Made by a program: the position numbers and the translations under genes. Below are positions 1-10,483 of a DNA stretch of 64,000 nt, in pieces. The notes under the pieces are model-generated. The model worked only from the letters and a program-made list of their open reading frames with translations, did not search any database and was not told where the DNA came from. Origin of the DNA: Amphritea atlantica. GTDB lineage: Bacteria; Pseudomonadota; Gammaproteobacteria; Pseudomonadales; Balneatricaceae. Position 1 is the stretch's first letter. Every line of letters begins with the position of its first letter. Where the stretch lies: positions 62,799 to 126,798 of the forward strand of contig NZ_FOGB01000012.1 of NCBI RefSeq assembly GCF_900111095.1, read 5' to 3'.

Positions 1-755
1 AATCCTTGCTCTTCTTTAACCAAAGGCAACACACTCAATCCCATAGCAGCTTGCAACTCGCCCATTTTCCCATTTATACCAGGCAAAAGCACTTCTTCTT
101 CATTTTTTATCCCGAAGTTCTTCAAATACTCAATACGTTGTTTGAGATTAGAATCATTAAAAACTAAAGCTCCCCCTTCTCCAGTATGAAAAAGCTTTGT
201 AGGGTGAAAACTAAACATAGTAATATCACCATAGTCAGCTATCGGTCGACCATTGTGAACTGTTGTAAAAGAGTGAGCTCCATCATAAATAACCCTCAAC
301 CCGTGACGATCAGCAATATCTTGAATTTCATCTACATGACAAGGAACGCCATACACATGAACCCCAAGAATAGCTGTAGTTTTTGCCGTGATGAGTCTTT
401 CAATTTTTTCTGGATCGATGGTTAAACGTATAGGATCTATATCACAGAAAACAGGGGTAATATTATTCCATGCTAGAACGTGTGTCGTGGCAGGGAAAGT
501 AAAAGGAGTCGTTATAACTTCACCTTGCAACCTTAAGCTTTGTACCGCAGTCATTAATGCGGTTGTACCATTATTGAATAGTGAGATATTTGGAGCATCT
601 ATATACTCCTTGAGACGAGCCTCTAACTCCCGGTGTTTAGCCCCGCCATTAGAAAGCCACTTCGATACCCATATATCCTCTAAATAACGATTATAGTTTT
701 CTAGCTTAGGCATCAACGGTCGTGTAACTAATATCGGCTCATCAGATTCAGTCAT
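1..755 (-). CDS. DegT/DnrJ/EryC1/StrS-family sugar aminotransferase, C-terminus beyond the window
   Basis: The 3' end is cut off by the window edge; 251 codons are visible. I translated the strand directly. The PLP-binding lysine is K187 in SFHPTKLFHTGEGG, the family's hallmark, with the cofactor-binding Asp at D158 (IYDGAH) and the phosphate-binding NNGTTAL near residue 61. Enzymes of this family aminate keto sugars bound to dTDP or UDP for O-antigen, capsule or glycoprotein sugars. The ATG at 755 overlaps the end of the sulfotransferase gene by 8 bases (ATGACTGA), so translation is probably coupled. The region is AT-richer than the core genes further right, suggesting an acquired surface-glycan cluster. 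The exact sugar substrate cannot be told. Confidence 0.9.
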   Translation of the reverse strand, partial: MTESDEPILVTRPLMPKLENYNRYLEDIWVSKWLSNGGAKHRELEARLKEYIDAPNISLFNNGTTALMTAVQSLRLQGEVITTPFTFPATTHVLAWNNITPVFCDIDPIRLTIDPEKIERLITAKTTAILGVHVYGVPCHVDEIQDIADRHGLRVIYDGAHSFTTVHNGRPIADYGDITMFSFHPTKLFHTGEGGALVFNDSNLKQRIEYLKNFGIKNEEEVLLPGINGKMGELQAAMGLSVLPLVKEEQG

Positions 756-1497
756 TTTTAGTTTCTTTCGCATTTAAATTATTGAAAAAATCAATATCAT
801 TACTATTTGCATCCACTAATTTACTATATAGCTCTTCACCTATTTGTACTTCTATCTCAGATAGCTTTTTATCTAAACTGCTTTTCACACTTCTGGATAC
901 ATTTTTTTCAACAGGATTCAGATTGATATCAGCGAAGCCCTCTTCCTTCAATAACAACTCGAGCTTCTCTAAAGATTCAGAATAGCGTTCTACAACACCA
1001 ACAAATGGAAGCTTCTCTATTGCCAACTTAGCCCTGTAGCCTTCATCACCCACTTTCTCCCCAAACATTGTCGCTAAGCGGTGTGCGTGAAAGTTTCTGC
1101 ACTGACGATCATTCACAAGCGAAAGTCGTGTTTCGATATAACCTTTTAATGTGGTGTTACGTGCTAACGCTGGGCCGAAACCATCGCCCACCTGCTTTTT
1201 CTCAAAAGAGTACGCTGATGCTATTCTGTCGATCGGGTGACGCATAAAGATTACAGGAATTATCCTTATGCCCTCGATCTCAGGTACCGGGAAAATAGCG
1301 GTATGGGAAGAAAAACACTTTGCCTGTGGGTTATCTATAATCCATTGCTTTACCTTTCCTCGATTTAAAGCAGGCTGAGCAGGAAATTCTTTTGTTACCC
1401 ATTCACCATCTTCTTCATTGAAATTTTCTTTAAAGGCAGCATCCAGTGATGTGCCTGCATTTTTAAAAAGATGATAATGCAAAATAACAGTTCTCAT
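748..1497 (-). CDS. sulfotransferase family protein
   Basis: A 249-residue protein with the two PAPS-binding motifs of cytosolic and Golgi-type sulfotransferases. The 5'-phosphosulfate loop is HLFKNAGTSLD at residues 9-19, and the 3'-phosphate motif is FMRHPIDRIASAY near residues 84-96 (R86, S94). No signal peptide is seen, so it should act in the cytoplasm. Flanked by a glycosyltransferase and a sugar aminotransferase, it most likely sulfates a sugar of a surface polysaccharide or a glycan precursor; that target is inference. It lies 40 bases downstream of the glycosyltransferase gene and overlaps the aminotransferase gene by 8 bases, so the three look like one transcript. Confidence 0.85.
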   Translation of the reverse strand: MRTVILHYHLFKNAGTSLDAAFKENFNEEDGEWVTKEFPAQPALNRGKVKQWIIDNPQAKCFSSHTAIFPVPEIEGIRIIPVIFMRHPIDRIASAYSFEKKQVGDGFGPALARNTTLKGYIETRLSLVNDRQCRNFHAHRLATMFGEKVGDEGYRAKLAIEKLPFVGVVERYSESLEKLELLLKEEGFADINLNPVEKNVSRSVKSSLDKKLSEIEVQIGEELYSKLVDANSNDIDFFNNLNAKETKND

Positions 1498-1537
1498 CCA
1501 ATCCTCCTACAGCCGGACAGTTTCGATCAATACAAAT

Positions 1538-4309
1538 TCATTTAATAGAATAAATTCCAACACTAGAGAAGATATTCCTGAACACTTTTTTACCGCGCTC
1601 AAACGAATACTTTTCGGTTACAAGTGTTTGACTATTTTCTGCGAACTTATTCCATAAGACCTCATCGTCATATAGCCTGATGATTGCATCAACCCACTCT
1701 TGCGGCTCTTGGGCGATCAGTGTACTGATCCCATGAGTCAGCCCCGTTCCCTCGGCAGCCACTTCAGTTAATACTGAAGGCAGACCATATGCCATGGATT
1801 CCAGCACTTTGCCCTTAATGCCAGCACCGGAAAGCAGTGGCGCAATAAACACCCGATGATCGTGGAAAACACCATCTAAAGACTCAGCAAACCCAAGCAT
1901 TTTGATATTTTCAGTTTCCATCTCTTTATAGGCCTCGGGCATATTACTGCCATAGACATAGAGCGTTATATCAGGACGCTGCTTTCCTAACAGAGGCATA
2001 ATTTCATCCACAAGATAATCTACAGCTTCTCCATTAGGGGTATGATTAAAACCTCCCAAAAAGGCGATACCATTACGATCATTAAACTCGGGACCTTTTG
2101 GCTTCTCTTCAAGAACCCAGGGTGTAATGTGAAGCTTGTCAGCTTCTAATATATGACTGGTAATTACTGCATGTTCTGTCGAGTTATAGCATAGAATTGC
2201 ATCCACTTGTCGACATACAGACAACTCCTGTTCACGCGTGTTCAGCACTTTTTCTAACAGCAACTGATCTTTCTCACCTTTTAATGCCGCCCGCATCTCC
2301 CGTAAAAAATGTAAATCAGCGTTATTGAAAATAATTTTTGCCCGGGAATTTTCGCGGATATAGGAGATATAGTCTTTCGCGATATGATAGCGGGTGATAT
2401 AGACCGCATCCATCTCCTGCAGACGTGTTTCAAGTACATGATTGACGCTGGCATAAAATGGAGCATAAAGTACTTCAACCCCCATTTTCTGCAGCTCAAG
2501 GGTATATTTACCAAAATGAGCCAAGTTGGCCGGAACAAAAGTAACTTTAAAGCCAAGCGACTGAATCAGTTTCATCTCCTGAATAGCAGCATAACTACCC
2601 GCATCTTTATTTGGCATTGGGGACGCATAATCAATCACAAGAATACGCTGATCGACATTCCTGTCCTTTTCAATTTTTAAATTTTCTAAACCGGGTGTCC
2701 CATTGTTTCGAAATGCCTTAAACCACTTCTGGCGGAACGTTTTTTCATTGATCACCTGATAGCGTTTCAGCCCCTTTGTGACATCAGTACCATGACTTTG
2801 CCCTTCAAAGTGAACCACAACGGAATGGGGGGTGTAGACCGTTTTATACCCCTCTTCTCTCACTTTAAAAGCAAGATCGGTATCTTCGTAGTAACAGGGC
2901 ACGAGCTCTTCGCTGAACAAGCCTACTTTGTGCCATACACTGCTGCGAATACACATTGCGGCACCGGTCAGGTAATCGACCTCCCTGGCGTAGTTGAACT
3001 CAGGTGTCATAGGGTTTTCGTTACGCCCAACATTCCATGGCTGCCCATTTTCCCAGATAATCCCCCCGGCCTCTTGTAATGTGCCATCCAGGTTCAATAA
3101 TTTCGAACCTGTCATACCGATGGTCGTATCCTGTTCCATTTTACTGACCAGTTCATCGATCCAGAAAGAGGTAACCTCGGTATCATTGTTCAGGAAAATA
3201 ATGTACTTGCCACGTGCTTTTGCACTGGCACGGTTACAACTTTTAAGGAAGCGTAAATTTTCTGGATTCCGGGAAACAATCAGGTTTTTGATGATCGCCT
3301 CTGCTTCGGATGTTTTATCCGTTGAGCAATCATCGGCCAGAATGACTTCATAAGTGGTTTTATTGTACGCTAGAGCTATCGAAGCGATGCAGTGATAGGT
3401 AAGCTCAAATTTATTGTAGGCAGGAACGATAATAGATACGGAGGGGGTATCACATTCAGGCAGGCTGAATGCGGGATACTGGTCTCTTTTTTCATAGCCT
3501 TCAACCACCACTTTATGAGTAGTTAGCAGGTTCTCTACCGTATTTTGAATTGAGCTTTCACTCATTGCCTCAAGTTGAAAGTGCAACGATTCATATCGGC
3601 TATCTGCCTGCTGGGGCATCGACAAAAAACCGGGCTTATTAAAACTTTCTTTGAGGTATTGCCAGGGTGTCTGAATTGGATGACTGGTGACCACCTCGGT
3701 TCCCAAAAGATAGGGAACACCGGTCATGCCAACTTTATAAAGTTTAGGTCGCCCATCCTGCAAGCTCAAAGGAATTGGCAGGCGCACCTCTAAAACACTC
3801 TGATTTGTTTCAATTAACCTATGGTTAATTAATTTATCTTCATTAAAGAGGGTAACCTCTTTCTTTCCTATAGGGTTGCGGGACTGTAACTGAATAACAA
3901 TATGTCCATGCTCTTCACCCAGAATTTTTGCGAAAATCCGCTCTCCATTCAGAGAAAAAACTTTCGCATCTTTAGTCACCGGCTGACCGCTTTCTGCATC
4001 AACAATTAACAGGCCTACCTCTTTTTCATCAATAGCCCACTCATCTGCCACATCTATCTGAAAACCATGCTTACCTGATCCGTATCCGGCTTTTTCAAGG
4101 TCTGCACGATAGATATTCGCAATACCTGATCCAATGATCCGATCACCACAAACAATATGAACAGATAAAGGACTTGAAGTATTTTCAGTATTAATACTCC
4201 AACCGCTTACAACACCATTTTCAAACAGATCAATATGCCCTAACAAATGATCTATTTTTTTTTCTTGAACACTATTTTCTTCAATCGAACTCTCATCCAT
4301 GCTTTTCAT
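1538..4309 (-). CDS. two-domain glycosyltransferase (GT2 plus GT4-like) with N-terminal beta module
   Basis: The protein has 923 residues. Residues about 20-90 form a module with GHID, NGVVSGW and HGF signatures that recurs at the N-terminus of surface-glycan enzymes. Residues about 289-520 are a family 2 glycosyltransferase: VSIIVPAYNK opens the domain, DDCSTD and NNDTEV carry nucleotide and metal-binding acids, and YYEDTDLAFKVR is the ED motif. Residues about 560-920 resemble a family 4 (GT-B) transferase, with LLSGAGIKGKVLESMAYGLP and an acidic binding site. It probably adds two sugars in succession to an O-antigen, capsule or glycoprotein glycan. It is the first gene of the minus-strand glycan operon. 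Confidence 0.85.
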   Translation of the reverse strand: MKSMDESSIEENSVQEKKIDHLLGHIDLFENGVVSGWSINTENTSSPLSVHIVCGDRIIGSGIANIYRADLEKAGYGSGKHGFQIDVADEWAIDEKEVGLLIVDAESGQPVTKDAKVFSLNGERIFAKILGEEHGHIVIQLQSRNPIGKKEVTLFNEDKLINHRLIETNQSVLEVRLPIPLSLQDGRPKLYKVGMTGVPYLLGTEVVTSHPIQTPWQYLKESFNKPGFLSMPQQADSRYESLHFQLEAMSESSIQNTVENLLTTHKVVVEGYEKRDQYPAFSLPECDTPSVSIIVPAYNKFELTYHCIASIALAYNKTTYEVILADDCSTDKTSEAEAIIKNLIVSRNPENLRFLKSCNRASAKARGKYIIFLNNDTEVTSFWIDELVSKMEQDTTIGMTGSKLLNLDGTLQEAGGIIWENGQPWNVGRNENPMTPEFNYAREVDYLTGAAMCIRSSVWHKVGLFSEELVPCYYEDTDLAFKVREEGYKTVYTPHSVVVHFEGQSHGTDVTKGLKRYQVINEKTFRQKWFKAFRNNGTPGLENLKIEKDRNVDQRILVIDYASPMPNKDAGSYAAIQEMKLIQSLGFKVTFVPANLAHFGKYTLELQKMGVEVLYAPFYASVNHVLETRLQEMDAVYITRYHIAKDYISYIRENSRAKIIFNNADLHFLREMRAALKGEKDQLLLEKVLNTREQELSVCRQVDAILCYNSTEHAVITSHILEADKLHITPWVLEEKPKGPEFNDRNGIAFLGGFNHTPNGEAVDYLVDEIMPLLGKQRPDITLYVYGSNMPEAYKEMETENIKMLGFAESLDGVFHDHRVFIAPLLSGAGIKGKVLESMAYGLPSVLTEVAAEGTGLTHGISTLIAQEPQEWVDAIIRLYDDEVLWNKFAENSQTLVTEKYSFERGKKVFRNIFSSVGIYSIK

Positions 4310-4915
4310 AAAACATATAACTCTAAAAAATTTATATTAAGACATTATTTATTAGATAATTTTCCAAAAACAATTTACAAAAAATCAAACTATTCATTAA
4401 AAGCACATTAAATAATTATTATACCCATCTAGCAACCCTTAGCTTCATAGACCATTTCCCGGCTAGTCTACAACCAACAGGAGTTGTCTTTACACTTCAC
4501 TCTGCTCAACGCAGGCATTTTCATTTCTCGCCGATCATACAATATATTGACAGCCGGTTCACTTATCCTGCTCGTTGTCGACATTTTTCAAGAGACTTAC
4601 TCTATTCCTTTAGCCACAGTTCTTAAAAAAAACCATTCACTGCCATCATACAGCAACAGACATCGCAGCCGCGTTACTCTACCGACCAAAAATCAGGCAG
4701 TTCTGATCACTGATAAATTACTTCCAAGTCTAACAGCATTTACTGGTATTTTTGATACACTATGTCACTAACTTAGGGGCTTAAATTTTCCATGATGACA
4801 GACTAACTCAACACTCCGATACAGCAAGCCAGCAGCATGACCTCAGGTATGTTTCAGTAAGATATGGAGCTCCCCTTTAAAAAACGCTTAAACCACCCAA
4901 AAAAACAGACGTCCA
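4310..4915. other. 606-base intergenic region between glycan operon and mutS
   Basis: About the first 130 bases (4310-4440) are very AT-rich and probably hold the promoter of the minus-strand glycan operon, although no single pair of -35 and -10 boxes is convincing. The rest must hold the mutS promoter. I see no RfaH ops element on either strand, no RNA gene and no insertion sequence. A TTG-started reading frame at 4484-4771 has no plausible ribosome site or family signature. recA, recX and cinA, which often sit next to mutS in Pseudomonas-like genomes, are absent here, so this may be an insertion boundary of the glycan cluster. Confidence 0.5.
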
Positions 4916-7501
4916 ATGCAAAAAAAAATCGATACAGCTTCCTCTTCGCAACACACCCCCATGATGCAGCAATACCTCAAGATCAAGGCTGAACATCCGG
5001 ATCAGTTGGTGTTCTATCGGATGGGAGATTTCTATGAGCTGTTTTTTGAGGATGCAAAGAAAGCGTCTCAGCTATTAGATATTTCCTTAACGGCCAGGGG
5101 GAAGTCTGCCGGGGAGCCTATTCCCATGGCGGGGATCCCTTATCATTCCGCGGATGGTTATATTGCAAAAATTGTCCGGGCGGGGGAGTCCGTTGCGATC
5201 TGTGAGCAGGTGGGTGATCCGGCCACCAGCAAAGGTCCGGTCGAACGTAAGGTGATGCGCATCGTTACACCGGGCACCCTGAGTGATGAAGCGCTGCTGG
5301 ATGAGCGGCGCGATAGCCTGCTGATTGCGGTCAATACCGATCTGCAGCGCTACGGTATTGCGATTGTCGATATCAGCACCGGGCGTTTCAGTTTGCTTGA
5401 GGTGGCCGGTGAAGAAGCACTGCATGGTGAGCTTGAACGCATCAAGCCCGCTGAGATTCTGTTCAATGATGGTCACAACCTGGCTCAGCCACTGCAATCT
5501 TACAAGGGATTGCGCCCTCAGGCCCCCTGGAACTTTGAACTGGAAACAGCCGAACGACTCTTGTGCCAGCAGTTTCAGACCAAGGACCTGACCGGCTTTG
5601 GCTGCGATCATCTGCCGGTGGCTCTGGGCGCTGCAGGCTGCCTGCTGCAATACGCAAAAGAGACACAGCGCACTGCACTACCTCATATTCGCCGTTTGCT
5701 GCTGGAACAGCGGGACGAAAGCGTGATTCTCGATGCCGCAACCCGTAAAAACCTGGAGATCGATATCAATCTGGCAGGTGGACGGGAAAACACCCTGGCC
5801 GCAGTGATCGATAAAACCGCCACCCCGATGGGCAGCCGGATGCTCAGACGCTGGCTGAACCGACCTCTGCGTTGCCGTAATACTCTGCAATCCCGCCAGG
5901 CAGCACTGCAATGGCTGATCAGTGACTATCGCTTCGAGCAACTATCCCCTGCGCTAAAACAGATTGGTGATATCGAACGGGTGTTAGCCCGGGTTGCCCT
6001 GCGTTCTGCCCGCCCCCGGGACCTCGAGCGCTTGAAGAGCGCGTTTCAGGTGCTGCCGGAACTGCAGGACTATCTGGCCGCAACACAACCCGCACTGCTC
6101 AAAACCCTGGCGCAAACTGCCGGCACTTTTCCGGATCTTTGTGACCTGCTGAATCGGGCAGTCATTGAGAACCCTCCCGTGGTTATCCGTGATGGCGGAG
6201 TGATCGCCACAGGTTACGATGCGGAACTGGACGAGTTACGCGGTCTCAGTGAAAACGCTGGCGATTATCTGGTGCAACTGGAAACCCGCGAGCGGGAGCG
6301 CACCGGCATTCCAACCCTTAAAGTCGGTTATAACCGGGTGCACGGCTACTTTATCGAGATAGGCAAAGCACAGAAAGCCGAAGTGCCTGCTGACTATATC
6401 CGTCGTCAGACCCTGAAAAATGCAGAGCGTTATATTACCCCGGAACTGAAAGAGTTTGAGGACAAGGCTCTGAGTGCGAAAAGCCGGGCACTGACCCGCG
6501 AAAAAGCCCTCTATGAATCCTTGGTTGAGACGCTTGCGGAGCAACTGGCCCAGCTGCAGGACAGCGCTGCGGCGCTGGCAGAGCTGGATGTTCTGTGCAA
6601 CCTTGCCGAACGTGCCGACAGTCTGGACTATGTCGCACCAACCCTGGCCGATGAACCGCAGATTCAGATCGCTGGCGGGCGCCACCCGGTAGTAGAAGAT
6701 GTATTGGATGATCCGTTCGTTGCCAACGATCTGAAGCTGTCCCCCGAACGGCAGATGCTGATTATCACCGGCCCTAACATGGGCGGTAAATCCACCTATA
6801 TGCGTCAGGCCGCCCTGATTACACTGCTGGCTCATATCGGTAGTTATGTGCCCGCCCAGAGTGCCACCATCGGCCTGGTTGACCGGATATTTACCCGTAT
6901 GGGGTCGTCCGATGATCTGGCCGGCGGTCGCTCGACTTTTATGGTTGAGATGACTGAAACAGCCAATATTCTACATAACGCCACCGAACAAAGCCTGGTG
7001 CTGATGGATGAGGTCGGTCGCGGAACCAGCACCTTTGATGGCTTATCCCTGGCCTGGTCAGCGGCGGAATACCTGGCCAATGAAGTGAAGGCGATGACCC
7101 TGTTTGCCACCCACTATTTTGAATTAACAGTACTGCCAGAACTCTGTCAGGGCGTTTTCAATGTGCATCTTACCGCTATGGAACATCAGGACCATATCGT
7201 CTTTATGCATGAGGTTCAGGAGGGGCCGGCGAGTCAGAGCTATGGTTTACAGGTTGCCCAACTGGCAGGTGTGCCGGCTAATGTCATCAGCCGGGCACGG
7301 CAGAAACTGATCCAGCTGGAAGAGGATACAGGTCAGACGGAGCAGCGGCGTCAACCACCGCCGGTACAGGATGATCTGTTTGTCGCGCCACGGCCCCACC
7401 CTGCGCTGGTGCAGTTGCAAACACTGGAACCGGACAACCTGACCCCCCGTGAGGCACTGGATCTGATCTACAGTCTGAAAAAGGCGGCGGAGCGCAGCTA
7501 A
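4916..7501 (+). CDS. mutS: DNA mismatch repair protein MutS
   Basis: The protein has 861 residues, the normal MutS length. The mismatch-wedging Phe-x-Glu motif is in MGDFYELF (F39, E41). The ATPase has Walker [10 protein letters not shown] at 619-627 and a Walker B/signature region around [16 protein letters not shown]. The C-terminal tail has the usual helix-turn-helix dimer region. MutS binds mismatches as a dimer and recruits MutL. The start matches the family N-terminus (HTPMMQQYL follows shortly); the ribosome site is weak. It converges on rpoS, with a shared terminator between them. fdxA, often found between the two genes in pseudomonads, is absent. Confidence 0.98.
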   Translation: MQKKIDTASSSQHTPMMQQYLKIKAEHPDQLVFYRMGDFYELFFEDAKKASQLLDISLTARGKSAGEPIPMAGIPYHSADGYIAKIVRAGESVAICEQVGDPATSKGPVERKVMRIVTPGTLSDEALLDERRDSLLIAVNTDLQRYGIAIVDISTGRFSLLEVAGEEALHGELERIKPAEILFNDGHNLAQPLQSYKGLRPQAPWNFELETAERLLCQQFQTKDLTGFGCDHLPVALGAAGCLLQYAKETQRTALPHIRRLLLEQRDESVILDAATRKNLEIDINLAGGRENTLAAVIDKTATPMGSRMLRRWLNRPLRCRNTLQSRQAALQWLISDYRFEQLSPALKQIGDIERVLARVALRSARPRDLERLKSAFQVLPELQDYLAATQPALLKTLAQTAGTFPDLCDLLNRAVIENPPVVIRDGGVIATGYDAELDELRGLSENAGDYLVQLETRERERTGIPTLKVGYNRVHGYFIEIGKAQKAEVPADYIRRQTLKNAERYITPELKEFEDKALSAKSRALTREKALYESLVETLAEQLAQLQDSAAALAELDVLCNLAERADSLDYVAPTLADEPQIQIAGGRHPVVEDVLDDPFVANDLKLSPERQMLIITGPNMGGKSTYMRQAALITLLAHIGSYVPAQSATIGLVDRIFTRMGSSDDLAGGRSTFMVEMTETANILHNATEQSLVLMDEVGRGTSTFDGLSLAWSAAEYLANEVKAMTLFATHYFELTVLPELCQGVFNVHLTAMEHQDHIVFMHEVQEGPASQSYGLQVAQLAGVPANVISRARQKLIQLEEDTGQTEQRRQPPPVQDDLFVAPRPHPALVQLQTLEPDNLTPREALDLIYSLKKAAERS

Positions 7502-7528
7502 ACCGCCAACCAGAGGTAACACAGACAA

Positions 7529-7557
7529 AAAAAAACGGGCTCATCGCCCGTTTTTTC
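7529..7557. terminator. bidirectional intrinsic terminator between mutS and rpoS
   Basis: Stem ACGGGC (7535-7540) pairs with GCCCGT (7546-7551) around a 5-base loop. An A tract lies on the left and a T tract on the right, so it can end both the plus-strand mutS transcript and the minus-strand rpoS transcript. Confidence 0.85.
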
Positions 7558-7570
7558 TTTACGCTGACGT

Positions 7571-8566
7571 TCAGCCTTTCAGCAGATCTTCTCCGCTCAG
7601 ACCGTTTCGCTCAACGATTTCACGCAGCTTACGCAGCGCTTCAACCTGTATCTGGCGTACCCGCTCGCGAGTCAGGCCGATCTCTTTACCCACCTCTTCC
7701 AGCGTGCTCATCTCATAGCCCCGCAGCCCGAAGCGCCGTGACAGCACCTCAGCATGTTTCTCCGGCAGCATGCTGAGCCAGCCTTCCAGATTACCACTGA
7801 TGTTTGATTTTTGCAGCAGTGTTTCCGGGTCAGATGACTCCTCGTCGGCAATCGTATCCAGCAACATCTTATCGGAGTCTTTACCCACCGGTACGTCGAT
7901 AGAGCTGACGCGTTCATTCAGACCAAACATCTTTTCGACATTTTCAACCGGCTTATCAACGGCGGCGGCTATCTCATCGACGGTTGGCTCATGATCAAGC
8001 TTCTGCGCCAGTTCACGGGCAGCGCGCAGATAAACATTCAGCTCTTTCACCACATGGATAGGCAAACGGATGGTGCGGGTCTGATTCATAATCGCCCGTT
8101 CTATGGTTTGTCTGATCCACCAGGTGGCATAGGTTGAGAAACGAAATCCTCTTTCCGGGTCAAACTTTTCAACCGCCCTGATCAGACCGAGGTTCCCCTC
8201 TTCGATCAGATCCAGCAGTGTCAGACCACGATTGATATAGCGGCGGGCAATTTTCACCACCAGCCGGAGATTACTCTCAATCATCCGCTTGCGCGAGGCT
8301 TCATCACCCTTCAGCGCCCGACGGGAGAAGTACACTTCCTCTTCCGCGGTCAGTAGCGGTGAGAAACCTATCTCATTCAGATATAACTGTGTTGCATCCA
8401 GTGTTTTAGCATTCAGCAGGTCATTATGGGCCATACTTCCCTTGCCCCGTCCACTGTTGAGAAACTCTGGCTCGTCGTCGGCAACATCATCAAGATCGGT
8501 CTCCGCATCGTCTATATCGACAGACACCGTATCCAGATCCTGATCATTATTTTCAACATTTCCCAT
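7571..8566 (-). CDS. rpoS: RNA polymerase sigma factor RpoS
   Basis: A 331-residue group 2 sigma-70 factor. The acidic N-terminus is followed by region 1.2 ([11 protein letters not shown]), region 2 ([46 protein letters not shown]), region 3 and a region 4 helix-turn-helix ([19 protein letters not shown]). It directs RNA polymerase to stationary-phase and stress genes. Its position after surE-pcm-nlpD is the conserved gammaproteobacterial arrangement, where the main rpoS promoter lies inside nlpD; 71 bases separate the two genes here. Length and order of regions are normal for RpoS rather than RpoD. Confidence 0.97.
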   Translation of the reverse strand: MGNVENNDQDLDTVSVDIDDAETDLDDVADDEPEFLNSGRGKGSMAHNDLLNAKTLDATQLYLNEIGFSPLLTAEEEVYFSRRALKGDEASRKRMIESNLRLVVKIARRYINRGLTLLDLIEEGNLGLIRAVEKFDPERGFRFSTYATWWIRQTIERAIMNQTRTIRLPIHVVKELNVYLRAARELAQKLDHEPTVDEIAAAVDKPVENVEKMFGLNERVSSIDVPVGKDSDKMLLDTIADEESSDPETLLQKSNISGNLEGWLSMLPEKHAEVLSRRFGLRGYEMSTLEEVGKEIGLTRERVRQIQVEALRKLREIVERNGLSGEDLLKG

Positions 8567-8637
8567 TTTTCATTCCCGAGTAACCTGTTGTTTTATAATC
8601 TTTTATCAGTTACTGCATAGTGATAATTGTTATATAT

Positions 8638-9516
8638 TCATCTTTTACGCGGCAGATACATCATTGGATCCACAGGCTGTCCATCCCTGCGGATCTCAAA
8701 ATGCAGCATTGTTCGGGCGGCTCCACTATTACCAATTTCAGCAATTTTGTCACCTATTTTTACCTTATCATTTTCTTTCACCAGAATGCGACTGTTATGC
8801 GCATATGCACTCAGAAATTTCTGATTATGATGAATAATGACAAGATTGCCATAGCCTAATAAGCCACTACCGGCATACACCACTTTGCCCGATTCAGCAG
8901 CGAACACCGGTTCCCCTTTACTGCCAGCAAAGTTGATCCCTTTATTGATCGTGCCTTTATTACTGAATCGGTCAATAATCTTGCCTGATGCCGGCCAGCG
9001 CCACTTCAATGCCCGGTCTGCGACCGGTTCAACCATTTTTTTCACAACCACAGGGGCGGCTTTAGGTCTGGTTTTCTGTGCCACTGGCGCGGGTGGCGAA
9101 ACCTTTTTTTGCGCTACGACCGCTTTAACCGGCCGGGCAGATTTTACAGGGGTCGCAGAGGATGCAGGTTGAGCAACAGCGACCACCTGGCGCGGTCCCT
9201 TTTTATCTGGAGGGGTCTCTTTCAGTTCGAGGAGCTGACCCGGGAAGATCTCATAGCGATCACTGATACCGTTAGTGCGGGCCAGCTGTCTGAAATCAAG
9301 ACCATAGCGGAACGCGATGGAATAGAGCGTATCTCCCCGGCGCACCCGATATTGACCGGGACGCGTCTGGCTGCTGACCACCTTAACCGGATGACGGCCA
9401 CTGATTGAACGTTCATCCACCGGGGTGTAGAGGCTGGTTGAGCTGCAGGCAGACAGCATCAGCACCACAGCAAACAGTGCTGGAGCTGAGAGAATATCTG
9501 CAACTGCTCTCACCAT
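8638..9516 (-). CDS. nlpD: NlpD-like lipoprotein, LysM plus degenerate M23 domain, amidase activator
   Basis: The protein has 292 residues. A lipoprotein signal ends in the lipobox LSAC near residue 24. A LysM peptidoglycan-binding domain lies at about 54-98 (YRVRRGDTLYSIAFRYG). A Pro/Ala/Lys-rich linker follows, then a C-terminal LytM/M23 domain. In the LytM domain the first zinc-ligand pattern HxGxD is replaced by GINFAG, as in NlpD and EnvC proteins, which activate AmiC-type amidases rather than cut peptidoglycan themselves. It starts 3 bases after the stop of the DUF368 gene. The rpoS promoter is probably inside this gene, by analogy with E. coli. Confidence 0.92.
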   Translation of the reverse strand: MVRAVADILSAPALFAVVLMLSACSSTSLYTPVDERSISGRHPVKVVSSQTRPGQYRVRRGDTLYSIAFRYGLDFRQLARTNGISDRYEIFPGQLLELKETPPDKKGPRQVVAVAQPASSATPVKSARPVKAVVAQKKVSPPAPVAQKTRPKAAPVVVKKMVEPVADRALKWRWPASGKIIDRFSNKGTINKGINFAGSKGEPVFAAESGKVVYAGSGLLGYGNLVIIHHNQKFLSAYAHNSRILVKENDKVKIGDKIAEIGNSGAARTMLHFEIRRDGQPVDPMMYLPRKR

Positions 9517-9519
9517 AGT

Positions 9520-10458
9520 CTATTCCTTAGCGGCCTGATAACGCTCCATAGCCACGACAATAACAATACCCATCAGGGTTAACCCAAGCGCCCAGAACAT
9601 AAAAGCGGACTGCCCGGTGATGCTTTCAAAGTTCCAGGGAAGCACATTATCCTGCAACAATGGAACCTGCTCCCCATGACGATTGATTGAATATGACAGG
9701 GTGTATTTCCAGGGCCAGACTTTATTCAGCGAGCCGAACATAAAGCCCGCCAGCAACGCCAGGGTCACCTGTCTGTGGTGGCTGAACATCCAGCTGAGCA
9801 ATCGGGAAAAGCTCATGATGCCAACCACACAACCGGCCACAAACAGGCCGATCAGTTGAAAATCAGCGCCTTTCACGGCCGCCAGAATATGGGCATACAT
9901 CCCCAGCAACAAGAGGATAAAGCTACCAGAGATACCGGGCAGGATCATTGCACAGATAGCAACAGCGCCGGATAGAAACACCATCAGGGCCGTAGGCTCA
10001 ACACTGACAGGGGCGATGCTGGTTATGATATAGGCCACAATCGAACCGATGATAAAGCTGGAGATCAGATTCATATCCCACCGCTCAATATGACTCATCA
10101 CCAACCATACCGAGGCCAGAATCAGGCCAAAAAAGAATGCCCATAGCAGAATCGGATAGTGGGCCAGCAGGAACAGCACCGCTCCGGCAATCGTAACAAT
10201 ACTGGTAATAATACCCGCCAGCAGGACCAACAGAAAGCTGCCATTTACCTGCTTCCAGAACGCCACAGGACCACGCTGAAACAGCACCCGGACCGCTCCC
10301 AGATTAAAACTCTTGATAGTGTTGATCAGTTCTTCATAGATACCGGTTATAAAAGCGATGGTACCACCAGACACGCCAGGGACCACATCCGCAGCCCCCA
10401 TCATGACACCCTTAAAAAACAGCCCAAGATACTCCCGGGTTGTACGCGTTGTATTCAT
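9520..10458 (-). CDS. DUF368 family membrane protein, probable undecaprenyl-phosphate translocase
   Basis: The protein has 312 residues and about eight to nine hydrophobic segments. It has the family's Gly-rich motif near the N-terminus (DVVPGVSGGTIAFITGIYEE) and its internal repeat (MILPGISGSFILLLLGMY). DUF368 proteins (UptA/PopT) have been implicated in returning undecaprenyl phosphate to the cytoplasmic face for peptidoglycan and O-antigen synthesis. The gene sits between pcm and nlpD, which are adjacent in E. coli and Pseudomonas. That places a carrier-lipid recycler in the same transcript as the cell-separation activator NlpD. Function is assigned by family only. Confidence 0.85.
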   Translation of the reverse strand: MNTTRTTREYLGLFFKGVMMGAADVVPGVSGGTIAFITGIYEELINTIKSFNLGAVRVLFQRGPVAFWKQVNGSFLLVLLAGIITSIVTIAGAVLFLLAHYPILLWAFFFGLILASVWLVMSHIERWDMNLISSFIIGSIVAYIITSIAPVSVEPTALMVFLSGAVAICAMILPGISGSFILLLLGMYAHILAAVKGADFQLIGLFVAGCVVGIMSFSRLLSWMFSHHRQVTLALLAGFMFGSLNKVWPWKYTLSYSINRHGEQVPLLQDNVLPWNFESITGQSAFMFWALGLTLMGIVIVVAMERYQAAKE

Positions 10459-10483
10459 TTAATATTCCGTTACATCCATCAGT

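Noticed and set aside
4484..4771. 95-codon frame upstream of mutS
   Set aside because: TTG start without ribosome site, no signature, in a region that is expected to hold promoters.
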